Assembly: GCA_964030475.1 (NCBI GenBank)
Contig: CAXIPT010000004.1
Location: 3,830,452 to 3,894,451, forward strand
Source of the DNA: Tethya wilhelma
Lineage: Eukaryota > Porifera > Demospongiae > Tethyida > Tethyidae
Length of the DNA: 64,000 nucleotides
Direction: 5' to 3'
Shown: positions 1 to 14,667 of the stretch, one piece after another
Numbering within the stretch: the stretch's first letter is position 1
Layout of the letters: each line of letters opens with the position of its first letter
Position numbers and translations under genes: made by a program
Notes under the pieces: generated by a model
Databases searched by the model: none
Told to the model about the DNA's origin: nothing
Seen by the model: only the letters and a program-made list of their open reading frames with translations

Positions 1-1528
1 AATAGAGCGAAGATGACCTGTTCATTGTATCATTATCACTATCTGCAAAAGGCGATAAATTATCAGTGTTGTAAAATTCAGATGAATAATTTTCCGGTGA
101 ACTTGAAGCATTAGAGTGTTCGGAATTGGTAGGAGAAATAAGATTGATAGTAGCGGGAGTGAAACTAGTACTGTTGCTGTTAGAGGCGGGGCTTTGTGTT
201 GGTGAGCTGCTGGTGGAGCTAGGAGAAGAGGACACAGGGTAAGGACTGAGAGAGAAGGTAGACTCGTACGTGCTCGAGTCATCGTTCATTGATTGTTGAG
301 CTTCGGGAGGATTTGACACGGAGCTAGCTTGCTGCGACACTGCCGACGACTGCTGCTGTTGATGTAGAGTGTTGGTTTGATTCACAGCGCTCTGGTTCAC
401 ATGAATGTTGACGATATTTCCCCCATTCTGTGGGTCTTGGACCACGGGGATCATCCCAGGGGCTCCCCCATTAGGCCTTGAGGGCTGGGGTGGAGGGGGT
501 GGGGCAGGTACTTGGACTGCCACAAGAGGAGTCGTGAAATGATCGGAAACATTCTCGGGATTAGCAGCTCGCGATGAGACCACAGCAACAGTGGATCCAT
601 TTTCTGCGTGAATGAGAGTAGCAGGTGTGATCTGTGCTGGGATCTGAGCTGGCTGGAAGTGCTGAGGGTGCACGGTGTGTCTCAGTGTATGTATGACGGC
701 AACATCACTGCGATTAGAAGGCCCCAACACTTCGGTCTGTGATGGACCTGCCTGTTGTATAACAGGTTGTTGTATGACGTTGATGGAGTTGATGCCAACG
801 GGGATGGCAGCTGTATTCTGGCTCTGATTCACCCCCTGGCTGGGCTGGCCACTCAAGGTAACTGCCACAGCACCGGCCGGGATGGTGGAGAGGCCGTCGC
901 CAGGATCGGCCAGCGCTACTGGAAACGTCGGCCCAGCTAGAGGCTCAACAGTGGTCACTTGTGGTACTGCAATGCCAGCATACGAAGGCACGGGTACCGC
1001 CGATGTCGGCACGCCAGGAGGAATGGGGTTAATCGAAAAAGGAGGAGCTGGGAGAGGTGCAAAGGTATACGGGTAGGGGTTGGCCGGGAGGAACTGAGGC
1101 GGGGTGGAAGGGAAGGTGAAGAACGGGACGTTGGTCCCGGGCTGCATCCTCCACGGGATGGGGTTGAGACTCTGGGACATTCTCCAGGAGAGGAGGTTCG
1201 ATAGTCCACCCTGTCCTTGGGCCGAGTGTGCCGCAACGTGATGCTGTGCCTGGTGAGGGTTGGGATGTGTGACGACGGCTAGTGCTTGTGGAGGGTGAGG
1301 GTGTGAGGGGTGAGCCATGTGAGGGTGGTGGACATGGTGTTGGAAGGTGTTGGGATTGTGCGGGTGCCTCACGATGTGGGTACCGGCTGGTGGTCGCATA
1401 TGAGGGTGCGGAGGGTGTGGAGGGTGTGGAGGGTGTGAGGGGTGTGGAGGGTGTGATGGGTGTGAGGGGTGTGATGGGTGGTGATGAGAGTTTGGGTAAG
1501 GTTGTCCTGGATCTCTACTGCTAGATTG
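1..1528 (-). CDS. Long exon: Pro/His/Gln/Ser-rich tail, runs off the window
   Basis: An open frame of 509 codons from the acceptor TTGCAG at 1529-1530 to the window edge. It starts [20 protein letters not shown] and passes into a low-complexity run of HPS/HPP units (about 1390-1480). An LxxLL motif (LSNLL) lies near 1190-1210. After it come proline-rich segments, a short poly-Gln patch (about 345-365) and a Ser/Thr-rich acidic end. No folded domain is recognised. Pro/Gln-rich tails with an LxxLL box also follow the ACID domain in animal MED25, which supports but does not prove that relation. No stop codon lies in the window. Confidence 0.65.
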
Positions 1529-2120
1529 CTGCAAATGAACAAGAGAAAAAGATCACCACATGTTTTGCAATCCATACCCACATGAATGCACACATCAATT
1601 GAATGAGTTCACTCTTCCTACATGTATGGAAGCTGCTCTTGAGGAATATATCGTACATGTACTAGTTAGCTAGCTATGCTCCCTTCAAAGGGTGGCAACT
1701 GCCATTTACTCTGTATGTGCACCTGCGACTGCAATCAACATGACAGTCAATGGTTAAAAAGACATTTTAGTGCAAGTCAATGGTCAAATGAAATTTCAGA
1801 ATGGTCAAGTCGGTAAAGGCTATTGATGATGACATCATAGCATGACGAGTCAAGCATGAAACTTCAACTGTTCTTTCAACAGTCAAGATCAAATTCTAGC
1901 AACAGTCAATGGTCAAAAAGGAAACATTAGATGGTCAAGATCTTGATAGCGGTCGCGGGTGCAAGTATACTAAGTGACGGGCAGTTGTTACCCCTTGTCT
2001 TTTATTAAATATGTATAGGTATGGATATGAGAGTCCAGTATGAATTTCTCTTACTGAATCATGGTTGCCTTGGCTGTGTCTTCCCCTTCTGGTTTGATGA
2101 AGGATCTGTAAGCGACTCTG

Positions 2121-2186
<66 letters not shown>

Positions 2187-2971
2187 AAAGAGAAACACCA
2201 GACAGTTAATAATATTCATACCATTAATGATTCGTGGAAAAGCTAGAAATTAGAGTTGAAATAATGTACACATTCCACAAACAGAGGGTACAAATGTAAC
2301 AAAGAAAGTACTCCTAACTAGTATGTATCATGCATGTTCTCCCACTTGACTGCTATTATATATGCTTCCAGGGGCAATGGGTTAGTTGGCAACTACTTAC
2401 AAGTTTGCTATGCAAGTAACAAGCACTGATGAGCAATATCATTGTGTTCACTCAATACCCATAATTTGTACCAGGCAAAGACTTACAAATCACAGTACTT
2501 CACTTTCATGTACACGTAGGTAGAGTGTGCATACACTAACATGTAGAATACACACACTTGCACCAAGCTATAAGCCATACTGACTAGCATGTATGTACAA
2601 GGTGTAAAGGTATACGGTGCTCATACATGGGTAGTCAAGACAACAACAAGCTTGGAAGCGTTCTTAGTGTGGTGTTTGTAACACTACAGAAAGAAGTCAT
2701 AGCAAACAAAGATACATTCTTTATCATGTGGTAAGAGTATTCAACTAGAATTCAAAGGAACTGCTTTCGTATCCCTGCTAGATCTCAAGATTTTTTCAAT
2801 AATATTTTACGCTGCATATTTGTGCTTCATACGGAGAGCATGCCTTTTGTTGTATTGCATCATCAAGTGACACAGTACAACCAGCCCCTATGTGGTTGAC
2901 TAAGTGACTAGCTCATACAGTAGTCATGAGACTGTTACGTAGCACTATGGGATATCTGAACGTGTATGTAC

Positions 2972-3010
<39 letters not shown>

Positions 3011-4331
3011 GAGTCAACAACGGTGAACTAGTGTTGTACAAATCTTGTGAGCTTGCTACAAACATGCTCAGCTAACAAGGCCATTTTCAAGCTTACTTGT
3101 ATTTGCCTGACTAAGTGACTCTTGAGCTCAGCCACACATGCCATTAATCTCTTCTTCTGTTCATTCCAATGGAAGTAGATGATTGTAAGGTCAGGACGAT
3201 TGGGACCAGACTTGAGATGGAGACACACGGCAGCACTCTGAGGGAGAGAGAGGGAGACAGAGAGAGAACAATATATAACGACACAGCCAAGGTCGAGAAG
3301 GTTTGTTGATGATTATGTTTCAGCTGTTGTGATGGAAAGGATTTGAGCACTGTCTAGCCATGTAATAAGAGAGTAAAATCTGGGCACAAGACTAGGTAGT
3401 CTCATTAATTCCCATGCCTCCTACACACATGCTTGTTTCAAAATTTATATAATGGCAAACCTTTCTTAATTTACACACGCGAAGTAAAAGAATACCAACA
3501 TGGACCAATTTGTTCCAGTAAAAACTACACACAAGTAGAACGGAGGTCTGAATGCAAACAATGAGTGTCCCACTAGCACACACTCTCTCACACTCACCAG
3601 ATCATTATTCTTTCTCTTCAACATTCGACTGAAGTAGCTACAACCAGGAGAGTCACTCGATAAAAACCCAAAACCAAAAAACTTTGGTTGCACTTCAGGT
3701 CCTTTGAGCATCCTCCAAAATATCTTTGAGGCGGCCATGTTGAGGGGCATGAGATTTAGCGAACTACTCCAGTTACCAGTGAACCTGAAGAAAAAGTACG
3801 TTTAATGTTAACCCTTCTGTATCTGCACATATACAAAAAGGGTACTCTAGTGTCAGCACCAATCAGAAGAACCTGGTAACTAAAGTACAAAATATTGGAT
3901 CATAGCTTTCATATAGAACTAACATATATGTACACCAATAAAGTCAAAAGACGGACCATTATTGCTCTCGCATGAAGAATGCCTACAATAGAATGGAAGG
4001 CATGCACAAAAATGAGGAAAATTTTTAAGACTTAAACTTCAGTATTGCGCAATAGAAACAGGCACATATATATACAGTATGTGTATATTTTGTGTTACTT
4101 TACATACATGTATGACTCATCACTCTCAGACTTGGCCGTAAGATAGGCTGTCATTTGAATGGACTGCAATGGCAGTGTTGGGTTCTATGGAAGAGGGAGA
4201 ATGATATGAATACCAATGAGGAGTGACAATTGGTTAACACACAGTATGAGTACACTCTGGCTATTCACGTACCTTCATTTTGAGGAAACCACTCCATTTT
4301 AGTACATCACTGGCCTGGCGTGTGTGTGTGT

Positions 4332-4375
<44 letters not shown>

Positions 4376-4966
4376 TGAATACAGGTAGTCACTGATGTGT
4401 CTATAGGTACAAGTACAAAGTCATGCAAACAGTCACATTAGACTAGTATACTAAATACTGTAGGAATACATACACTTGGACCACCCAGCACCGTTGCTAG
4501 AGTCATGCCCAATTACCTACCTGTGGGACAGGTACAAGCTGGTCCTTACTAAAAAATTATAGACAATTGACCCAGCAAGGTTAACTATGTACATACATAT
4601 CAACACTGAGATACTTTGGTCAGTGAATAACTCACAGAACATGTTATTATTACTAACAATTGTACAATTCAAAAATAATTTACCAACCAAAAAATTCTTT
4701 GTGCTACAGTGTCGATAATACACTTGCACAGCTATAGTCCATAAGTACCTTAAATAAAGAGCTCTGCAGTGAATCAGGAAGAATGATGTTGGAGCAATGG
4801 CCGCCATGTTGGTCAAACTTGTCCTTCACAAACTGTATCCCACAGGTCGGACATTGGCGAGGTTTGTTGGGGCAGAGAGGGAGGTGGGCGGAGAGATCCT
4901 TACGGTGGCAGTTATGGCCGCAGCAGTTGTGGCAGTTAATGGTGACTAGCTCACAGAGCCTGGTAT

Positions 4967-5000
<34 letters not shown>

Positions 5001-7493
5001 TGTGTGTGTGTGTGTGTGTGTGAAAACCTTTTTTTATTTATAATAATAATTTTGCATGTAGTGCAGGGATTTACAAATAGCTCAAAGCTAATACAAGTGC
5101 AAACCCTAGAGTACTTGGTTAAAACATAAAAAATAATAGAGTACATTACGTTGACAGATAAAAGTTAGTGCATGTCCTTGAAGTGGATAGCAATTTACTC
5201 TTAAAATGATTAGCATCTTGACATTAGCCTCGTTCCCAGGCTCTCTCCCTGTGAACATGCATTACATGTCGAAAAATAAGAAGGGAGAGAGCCTGGTACA
5301 CAAGATCACATGAATGACGTTGTTCATAGAGAGACCATAGAGAGAGTTTGTATGTTTCTCTACTCTGGCATACTGATTTTTCTACCCACTACATCATTCA
5401 TGTGATTTCACATACCAGGCTCTCTCCCTTCCTATTATTCAGTGTTCACAGGGAGAGAGTCTGGGAGCAAGACTATGAAAACCTGAGGTACCAATATAAG
5501 TACCAATAAAACAGTTTGATTTTTTTTGAGGATCAACCTCTTTCAAAAATTAAGGACAAATGTGACCATGACATTGTACTAAGATTGTTGATTGTATGCC
5601 TAACATGTCACATGCCTTCACGAGAAGCAATGCCCTACCTTAACGAAAGACAAGAATTACTTAGAAGTGAACTTAACAATGGATGGAACTCTTAAGATAT
5701 CAAAACCACTCCATCTCTGAATGATAAACACGCACGTGCCTACATCTCGGCTACAAATGAAACTCAAACCAACGAAAATGTCTTAACATGTCACATGTCT
5801 TCAAGAGAAGCAATGCCCTACCTTAAAAAATCTGTACTGAGTCAAAGAGACAAAAGGCATTCTTCAGTTAGCGAAGGACACGAGCTACTAAGTGAACTTA
5901 ACAATGGATGAAATTCTTAAGATATCAAAGCTACTCCATCTCTGAATGCATGATAAGAACATGCACGTGCCTACATCTCGGCTACAAATGAAACCCTAGC
6001 CAATGAAAATAGACAAACACACGACCACTATAAGCAACAATGCATCCCATAGTTTAGATACACTCCTACAATAACGTGAGCTGTAGATTGCTTCAAAAGA
6101 CAAAATTTTACGTGTACAGTACAATACCACAACAATACGTTAGCATTGAGAAATTTTTGTAAAAAATTGAAACATAATTTTTACTAAGTCTTATGACCAT
6201 GTCAAAATGTCTACAGTCAATGCTTCTTAGCTAAATATCAGGAGACACACATCAAAAATGTTCAGCAGACTATGCTGCCCTAACTTACGTCAAGGTTTCT
6301 TAGCTCTCCGTGCCATTTACATCCAAACTCCTCAGCCGAACACCTCACGTTGAGGGAGAGAACTTCCCTCTTGGCAAAGTTATCCTTGAAGAGCTGCTGG
6401 TGGGACACCCGGGTGTTGTCCACGGGACACCGAGGGCCAGTCTCCCTGTGAGGGTGTGAGGGTGTGAGGGTGTGAGGATGAGAGGGTGAGGGTGTGAGAG
6501 TATGAGGGTATGAGAATGTGAGGATGAGAGGGTGAGGGTGTGAGAGTATGAGGGTATGAGAATGTGAGGATGAGAGGGTGAGGGTGTGAGGGTGTGTGGA
6601 TGTGAGGATGAGAGGGTGAGGGTGTGAGGGTGTGAGGGTGTGTGGATGTGAGGATGAGAGGGTGAGGGTGTGAGTGTATGAGGGTATGAGAATGTGAGGG
6701 GTGTATACGTGAGAGTGCAGTAGCCCGGTGAGAATGGGCATGGAAAGTTTATAAAGTTTGCTATATAGGAGCTTGTGTGCAAATGCTGACACAGTATACA
6801 GAGCTCCATGGATATTAGGAAATGGCATGCAAGACACAACTGGAAAAGTGTATGTAGCTAGTGGTCCTTTGAAGGCTTTCACACATATTCTAAGCCACAA
6901 CTGCAAACCACCATGTTGAGATATGGAAATGAGGGAAGGAACACCTAGTGGAGACTGCCATAGAGGCCACTGGTGGTTGAAGACCAAGTGTGAACATGAA
7001 ATCAGGTAGCTAGGTCACCACCACCTAGATACATAGGGTGTAGTCACAGGTACATTATGTATGTGTATGGAATGAGTTTGCACTGAAGTGATACGTAACA
7101 TTTGATCTTGTTGAAGCTAGAAGATATGGTTATGGTATAAAGGATAGACTAACTTAAAGTCTTTTCTAACCCACTATGGCCCTTCAGACTGGTGGAATGA
7201 TGGGCTAAAGTGACACTTAAATTACTACAAAGAGAGGTACAAGTAGGAGGAATATCAATGACAGTAACACTAGGAAGGAAATGTTTGATCCTAAAGGAAC
7301 CAAATGGCAGCTACTACCATGGTTATGTACACTCCATGCATCTGGGAAGTGAGGTCATGCATGCATGTGCACTGTATGAACACATCATGTAAATGTATGA
7401 ATCACTGACAGTATTCTCAGCTAGGATAACAGTTGTGTGAGGGTGGGCTTAGCATTCACAAATACAAATATATACAGTTACACAACACATACA

Positions 7494-7535
<42 letters not shown>

Positions 7536-9313
7536 TGGTCTTAGGAAGCTGGGGATTAGTAATTCTACAACTACATGTAAGAAAAGTAAAATCCTTTCTC
7601 TATGAGCTGTAGCTATGATCTCAGATCTTTGCACCCAAAGAGGAGCTACTAGTAAACAAATGACAACTGATAGTCTTAATGTGTGCACATGTTGCAACAC
7701 ATGCATGTGGCATTGACAAAGAGCACAGATGTCTGCTCACTCCAGACAGACCACTCACTCTCTCTGACTGGACACTAGATCACCACACATATGACTGGAT
7801 ATTCTGGCTAGACTGGCTATAGAGACTGGAATGGGTGGTATGACTGAATATATTTATTGGAAAGAAGCACTACAGTGGTCTTAGGAAGCTGGGGATTAGT
7901 AATTCTACAACTACATGTAAGAAAAGTAAAATCCTTTCTCTATGAGCTGTAGCTATGATCTCAGATCTTTGCACCCAAAGAGGAGCTACTAGTAAACAAA
8001 TGACAACTGATAGTCTTAATGTGTGCACATGTTGCAACACATGCATGTGGCATTGACAAAGAGCACAGATGTCTGCTCACTCCAGACAGACCACTCACTC
8101 TCTCTGACTGGACACTAGATCACCACACATATGACTGGATATTCTGGCTAGACTGGCTATAGAGACTGGAATGGGTGGTATGACTGAATATATTTATTGG
8201 AAAGAAGCACTACAGTGCATTATGGTGAGTAGGCATAAGGTATTTTCACTACCACTTTGACTCTGTTCTAGAGGCTCATTGCTAGAGGCTGGAGATGATG
8301 GCTATTGGGTTATTGAGCTTGAGAGTAAGCTAATTGCTATAATCATATGCAAGAAGACATGTGCACATACAAACTAACTTTCTTCCCCCACCCCCCTTTG
8401 AAAATAAACTGTAAGCATAATTATCTCAACCTAGAAAGGAAAGCAAAGAGCTGACAGTTTAACTGTAGCACTGTCAGTTTTTTTTTTGTTTTGTTTTTTT
8501 TTTTTTGAATATCTTTTTAAGCCTCTCCACTGTGACAATGATGTGATTTCACACATGATCCTTTATCTACCTCAAAACATAACATAGGAACTTTCATGCA
8601 ATTCATGCAGAGAACATGTGTGAACACAAGTGAGACATCAAGGTTCTGAGAACACTGTCTAACTGTGTTGACAACCACTGCAGGAGACATCACTGGCAAG
8701 TGATTAGTACACCATGTGACTCTAAATTTATCAACAGATTCCCATCATACTTCAATACCATAATTATGCCTACACATGTCAACATGTATAATTCACGATC
8801 CATCTACGACTACAAGCAAACAGCTTGCTAATCTTTCTGTTTGCGTGTTTGAGGTGTATGTACAAACGGTGAAAACAGACAAATTACACAAACGTTGAAT
8901 ATTCAAAGTGTGCGATATGATGTTGACACTAACGAAAACATCACATACACACACGACAGACATGGAACAATTGTAATGTTGACTGCCGTACTTTGGTGTG
9001 CGCAATAAGTTAGACTGCTACAACCATGTAAGAATTTGATGTATTCTATATAGTAACACATCTTTCCTACCATTTTTCAAGGTTCACATATATCCACTCT
9101 AAGGTCCAATATCATACAATGGAACATGCAGTTTAAGAAAGTCACTTATGAAAATGAAAGATCAAATTTACAGTAACATCCACCAAATTAGAGTAGTTAT
9201 ACTCTCAGAACTTCAAAACTCAAGACACAGTGTATACAAATAATGAGACATGTACAGTGTAAAATTAGGTTATGACACGAATATTTTAATCCCTAACTGT
9301 ACATACAATACTT

Positions 9314-9358
<45 letters not shown>

Positions 9359-10537
9359 GCCATCTGTCTCTCATTGTTCTCCTAACAATATCATCAGCCA
9401 CAACCCTCCACCACCTCAAAATGAACAACACAACAGCCCTAGCTCCCACCCCAACTGGAGACAAGCCTAGAAGCTTAAGGTGAAATATGGGTGGCACAAG
9501 GTTGGCTTCTTCATGTCACACACAAAGGAGAGTCTTGGGAGATAAGAGGATTAGACAGATGTATACAATACCCCAACACACCCCTAGTTACAGATATGGT
9601 GTGTGGTACATACTACAGTAGGTAGGTCATCTTGGAAAGCTGCTGTATGAATTGAGTAACAACTGCTGCAACTGGTAAACCTATTCCAACAACATCACGA
9701 TCTCTTATCACCCTTGGGCTGGGTAGACTTATAACAACTTCACACATAGGTGGAAAACATACACATGCAACTTGCCATACAAACAATTTTATTATTATAG
9801 CAGATGGTATAGATTGAAAATCAATAGTGTGTACTACAAAAGAGTATGGAAGATAATGGTACCATACTCTGTTATCAATAACACAAGCTGTGACAGAAAG
9901 GATCCATATAGAGTATATACATTCATTGAGTGAAGGATCACAATAATGCTATTATCCATCTACTACTTACAAACAAGCTAGGAGGCCTTTTGGAAAGATA
10001 TTCCAGAAGGTACAACTCTTGAGTTAGTCAGTTACTCACTCGCAGACAAAAAGACAGACAGACAGATGGACAGAGGGACCTACATGGGTGGATACATATT
10101 CCTACATAGCTTCTAGTCTTAGGAATGGAAGGTTGTTGCTTTAATAAAACCACTAGAGGTACGATGACAGCAAACTAGCCTTGCAGAACAGACAAGTCAG
10201 ATAGTTTTTTTAATTATCTTCTGACTGCAATACACTTACGGCAAGTGGTTGCATCCAGCCACAAAATCCACTAGGCATAATGGAAAAGTAACATTCAAGT
10301 TACCACATGACTCTGGTCATTGTGGTGACTTGATTTGAATTCAAATTTGAATCAAAAGTTCTGCTATGACAGTAAGTTGTGTTACCCAGTAGATTACCAT
10401 GGCAACACACCATAGTATGTACTCCAGACAATACCACAGAATAGTTTAAAACACAAAATTCACTGTCTGTAAGTAATTCATCTAGGCTATCCCAGTTAGT
10501 AGCATACTCACCTCCTACCCTGTGAATGAACACACAT

Positions 10538-10571
<34 letters not shown>

Positions 10572-11320
10572 GTACGTACAATGTTGCAGATTTCCATTGA
10601 TATTGGTTACACAGAAAAAGAAACACAGCTATGCTGTCTACTAGACATACACTGTGCATGTCATACTTGTAATTCCAAGGAATTGATGCTCAACAGCAAA
10701 GGTCAGTCTGTGACCACAGATAGATCACATACCCAGTCAATTGCAGTACTCTACTTTATAGTCCAATGATGTCATACCATTCTCACAATACATAGATGCA
10801 TTAGGGGCTATAGTGAATGCAGTGTGGACACCATGGTACATCTGTTGATATGAGTCAAAGTTGGAAGCCAGCTAGATTTCTACAAAGTACTTGCTCTACC
10901 TTTTGCTATACATACATTGTACATATTGGCAGTTGGTTCACACTGAGATGCTTAACACACAGAAAGCCCGATATACAATAAGTAGTTAGACGGCCATGTA
11001 GCTAATTTGCACACTAATGAGAAACTGTAGCTAGATTACTTTTCAGCCTAGGGGCTCCTCTGAGTGCCCCCTTGATTAGGATGCACTGCTGCGATAGCTG
11101 GCAAATTTACTAGGTTGCTTGGCAATGACGTCGATATACACACACAAAATTATAGTTGCATGACCCTTAAGTGGGGTGTACTCAATGCATGGCCAAGTGC
11201 TGCACACTTAAGGCTATGCAACTATTTTGCATGCCATTGACCCCCTAGCTACTCTATTGTCACCTCCACCTATCCAGTATCCAGCAACAAGCCTATAAAA
11301 ACTTTGCTTGCTAGGCAATG

Positions 11321-11355
<35 letters not shown>

Positions 11356-14103
11356 GCATACATGATTATTATAAGAAAAAAACTTTTCCACCCAGAGATA
11401 AGAGCTTACAGCTGACACTCCACCAACACACACACACCTAGCTACTGACACAGACAGAGAGAGGTGAGAGTCAAGTCCATCCCTTTGGTTGTAAGTGAGC
11501 GAAGCCAAGGACTCCTCCAACAGTAATGGAGTAGGCTCATTAGAACACTCCTTCTGGAGACAGTGGGGGCTCCAACATTGGCAAGGAAGAGCTAGATGGT
11601 TGTGTTCCTGAACCCGCAGAACAAAGTCACTGAACACGGCCTGATTCATAAAGAAACAAGTCGTAATCAATACTGTCGTAGAGGAACGAAACTAGTCACC
11701 AAAGAGCATAAATATCTTTCAGATCAGAACCGTTGAAAGAGTCAGTAGAAAAGTACAATATTCATTGGCATATCCACTTACTAATTCAGTTAGCAGATTT
11801 ATTACCGCAATACACACATAAAAGGGTTTTGAATATTGGCCTAAATGACTCAGAGTGTGCTGAACCCAAGAGTTGAACTTCATAGACCCAACCATACCTC
11901 TGAAGACAGACACCCAAAGAAACACCTAAACTCTAGTCAGGTGTCTGAGCCCTTTCGTACTCTGACAGCCAATGAATTTACGGAACATAAAGTCAGTGAC
12001 AATGAAGCAGCAAGAGAAATATAGTAAGACAGGGTCCAGACACTGGTAGTGAGTGGGACATGAAAGAGAACCAGGGCCAAAATGGTCCATCAAAAGATTT
12101 CCTGGGTTCTTTATTTTTCTTTCAGACCACCAAGTTTAATTAACTACAAATGTTAGTAAATAAATGGTTGTGTGTACAGACACTGACTTGTCCCAGGTGT
12201 ACATGCAGCAGGGGAGAAGAGAATGGTTTCATTTCTGACAACACCAGATGGAGACAACAACAAAGGGTACACACAACACAACAGGCAGAGTGATTATTCA
12301 TAATATTTCCACAGACATGTGTATGTATAGTATTTTAAGAACTTTGACAACACCTGGAGAAATAACAGCTAGGGGAGTGGGCTCACTGTAGCTCACTGTA
12401 GTGATGCAGGATTTTTGGAAACTCCATTGCATACTATTAATGCTCTGACACCAGAAGTGGTATTAAGTTAACAGGGTGTGTCATTTCTACGAAATTCAAG
12501 ACCAAATAAAGATCCTCATAAGCAGTAACTCAACTAGCCACTCTAGACTAGCAGAACAACTACATCATGATGTATGCATGTGCTAGAAGAAATATGGGTC
12601 CATGTTTGTAGCAGAACAACAATGTAAACAGAATTGTATACTTTGAAGAACAGTCACAGCACAATGTAACTCCACACACGCACACAATCATGGTTTGTCT
12701 GTACAAACTGAGCTACTTGTAACCTCTCATGCCCAGCCTTGTCAACAACACTTGTACAACTCTCTCTGGTAGACTGATAACAAGCTGGAAACGAAAGCTT
12801 GGAATTTAGGGCATGTTCAAGATGCACGCTTATCGCAACATCAGTAGAATCGAAGGAGAGTGAATACTCTATACAAAGAATGAAGCCACATGAATCTGGT
12901 ACATTAACTCAGAGATTAGATCACACTTTCACACAGTACAATACTATGTCATGCACGTCAATGACTGGTATCATATAAACACATGGGAATAATATACTGT
13001 ACGTGAAAGAGTAGGAGGACACAAGTCTGTGAATATCAAACAAATGCACAGACACACACATTCAACGAAGGGGGATAGAAGAATGGCAGCTGCTTGTAGC
13101 GACTACAGAGATACAAGATAAAATGCTGTATTTCCTAGCCTCACTCCCAGGCTCTACTCGCCACAGAAGGCATAGATAAGAAAAGGATGGGGTCTTTTGT
13201 GTTGTATTTGTGTTGTGTTGTTCTACAATTGTGGAAAGTCCGTTGTCTGAATGTACTAAAGCACTACAACAAACTTTTAGTTGTGGTACCAAAACAGAAC
13301 CAACCACAACTTAAGAAAATCATACCAAGAAGATATTAATTAACCATAGTTATCTCAACAGTGTGGTAGTTTTATGCTTATCACTTTCACCTACTATTCC
13401 CTGTAGATGTAGATTTTCACATGGATTGTGATGTGAGTGAGGTTGAGTTGGTGGCAATTTCATCATGACAAAGCTGTGAAGAGATTGCCACAGAGGACAA
13501 AATCAGGTGTCAAAGGCTATAATAATATAGTCATAGTGTATTAGGGGATCAGTGAAATATTTCACTGAAAAAAAGGGCAAGTACAGAAGCTTGTGTAACT
13601 CGGCTCTTAATTCCAGCCCACGATATGAACGATAGGGAGACGATGTTGTTAATAGCAGTGGGTTTGTTTAAACTATCGGCAAGCAGTTAGAACAGCAAGA
13701 TTACATCAACAACAGATGGTCAAAATAACGTAACATAAACTTTCCTAAAAATCACGGACTACAAAAGCTATGACACCAAACTCAAATTTTTTCCTGTTCT
13801 GTACATTGGATATCACTGTCCATATATAATATATACCAGGTATTCTAAACATGGAGTACATCTATACATTGGGGCAATATGTATCACTTTCATGTGTCCA
13901 TAGTGTACATGCAAACTCAATTGGTTGTTGATTCCACATTGGCTGTGTTGTGAGTGAGGTATGCAAGCCATATGGTTCCATAGAGGACCACAATGATATA
14001 GACTAACTGAGAGCACTTTTGATCTGCATGGGGCTCAGCCAGCTTGAGTGACTATAGACTCTCCATATGTGATGGGTTTAGTGTGTGAGTGTGTTTGTGT
14101 GTT

Positions 14104-14146
<43 letters not shown>

Positions 14147-14630
14147 CTGTAGACAATCAATGTGGATGTGTATTCACTTTCATAGCCTCACCATATCACA
14201 CACATCTACACACACACACAATCCAGCCTACACAGACAACTATGCCACCCCTCTCACCCACATGAATACACACAAACACACTCTCACAACAAATGGACCA
14301 TCCAACACAAGACTAAAAATTTTGATAACCAACCAAAGAGTTGAAACCTCAAATTAGAAAAGTACTTGGGACAAATAGGTATCTTGCAGTTGGCATCACC
14401 AAAACCAGAAGATTACACAATTTTTGAGTGTATGATATGAAAGAGTTATTTCTGCCATATGGAAGTAAACAGGAGCTACCCATTTGTTCGTATTGCCTCG
14501 TAGGGTATTATTTTGTTACACGAACACGTACGATGAAAGTTTGCATGATCTATGCTTGGGTCAGAAAATGGTCAAAAACAAAAACTTTTAGATTCAAGTT
14601 GAGAAGACATAGTGAAACGTACACACACAT

Positions 14631-14667
<37 letters not shown>

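Noticed and set aside
22..282. 86-codon minus-strand frame starting [10 protein letters not shown]
   Set aside because: It overlaps the long terminal exon in another frame; the exon frame is open for 509 codons and has matching splice phase.
4946..5146. Thr-His repeat frame on the minus strand
   Set aside because: It is a translated (CA)n microsatellite in an intron.
6280..6987. 235-codon minus-strand frame with many Thr-Leu-Thr-Pro-Ser-His repeats
   Set aside because: Most of it is the intronic minisatellite translated by chance. Only 6289-6445 is coding, bounded by a clear acceptor.
10300..10659. 119-codon minus-strand frame
   Set aside because: It crosses a (CA)n tract, has no splice-bounded part with domain similarity, and looks like chance.
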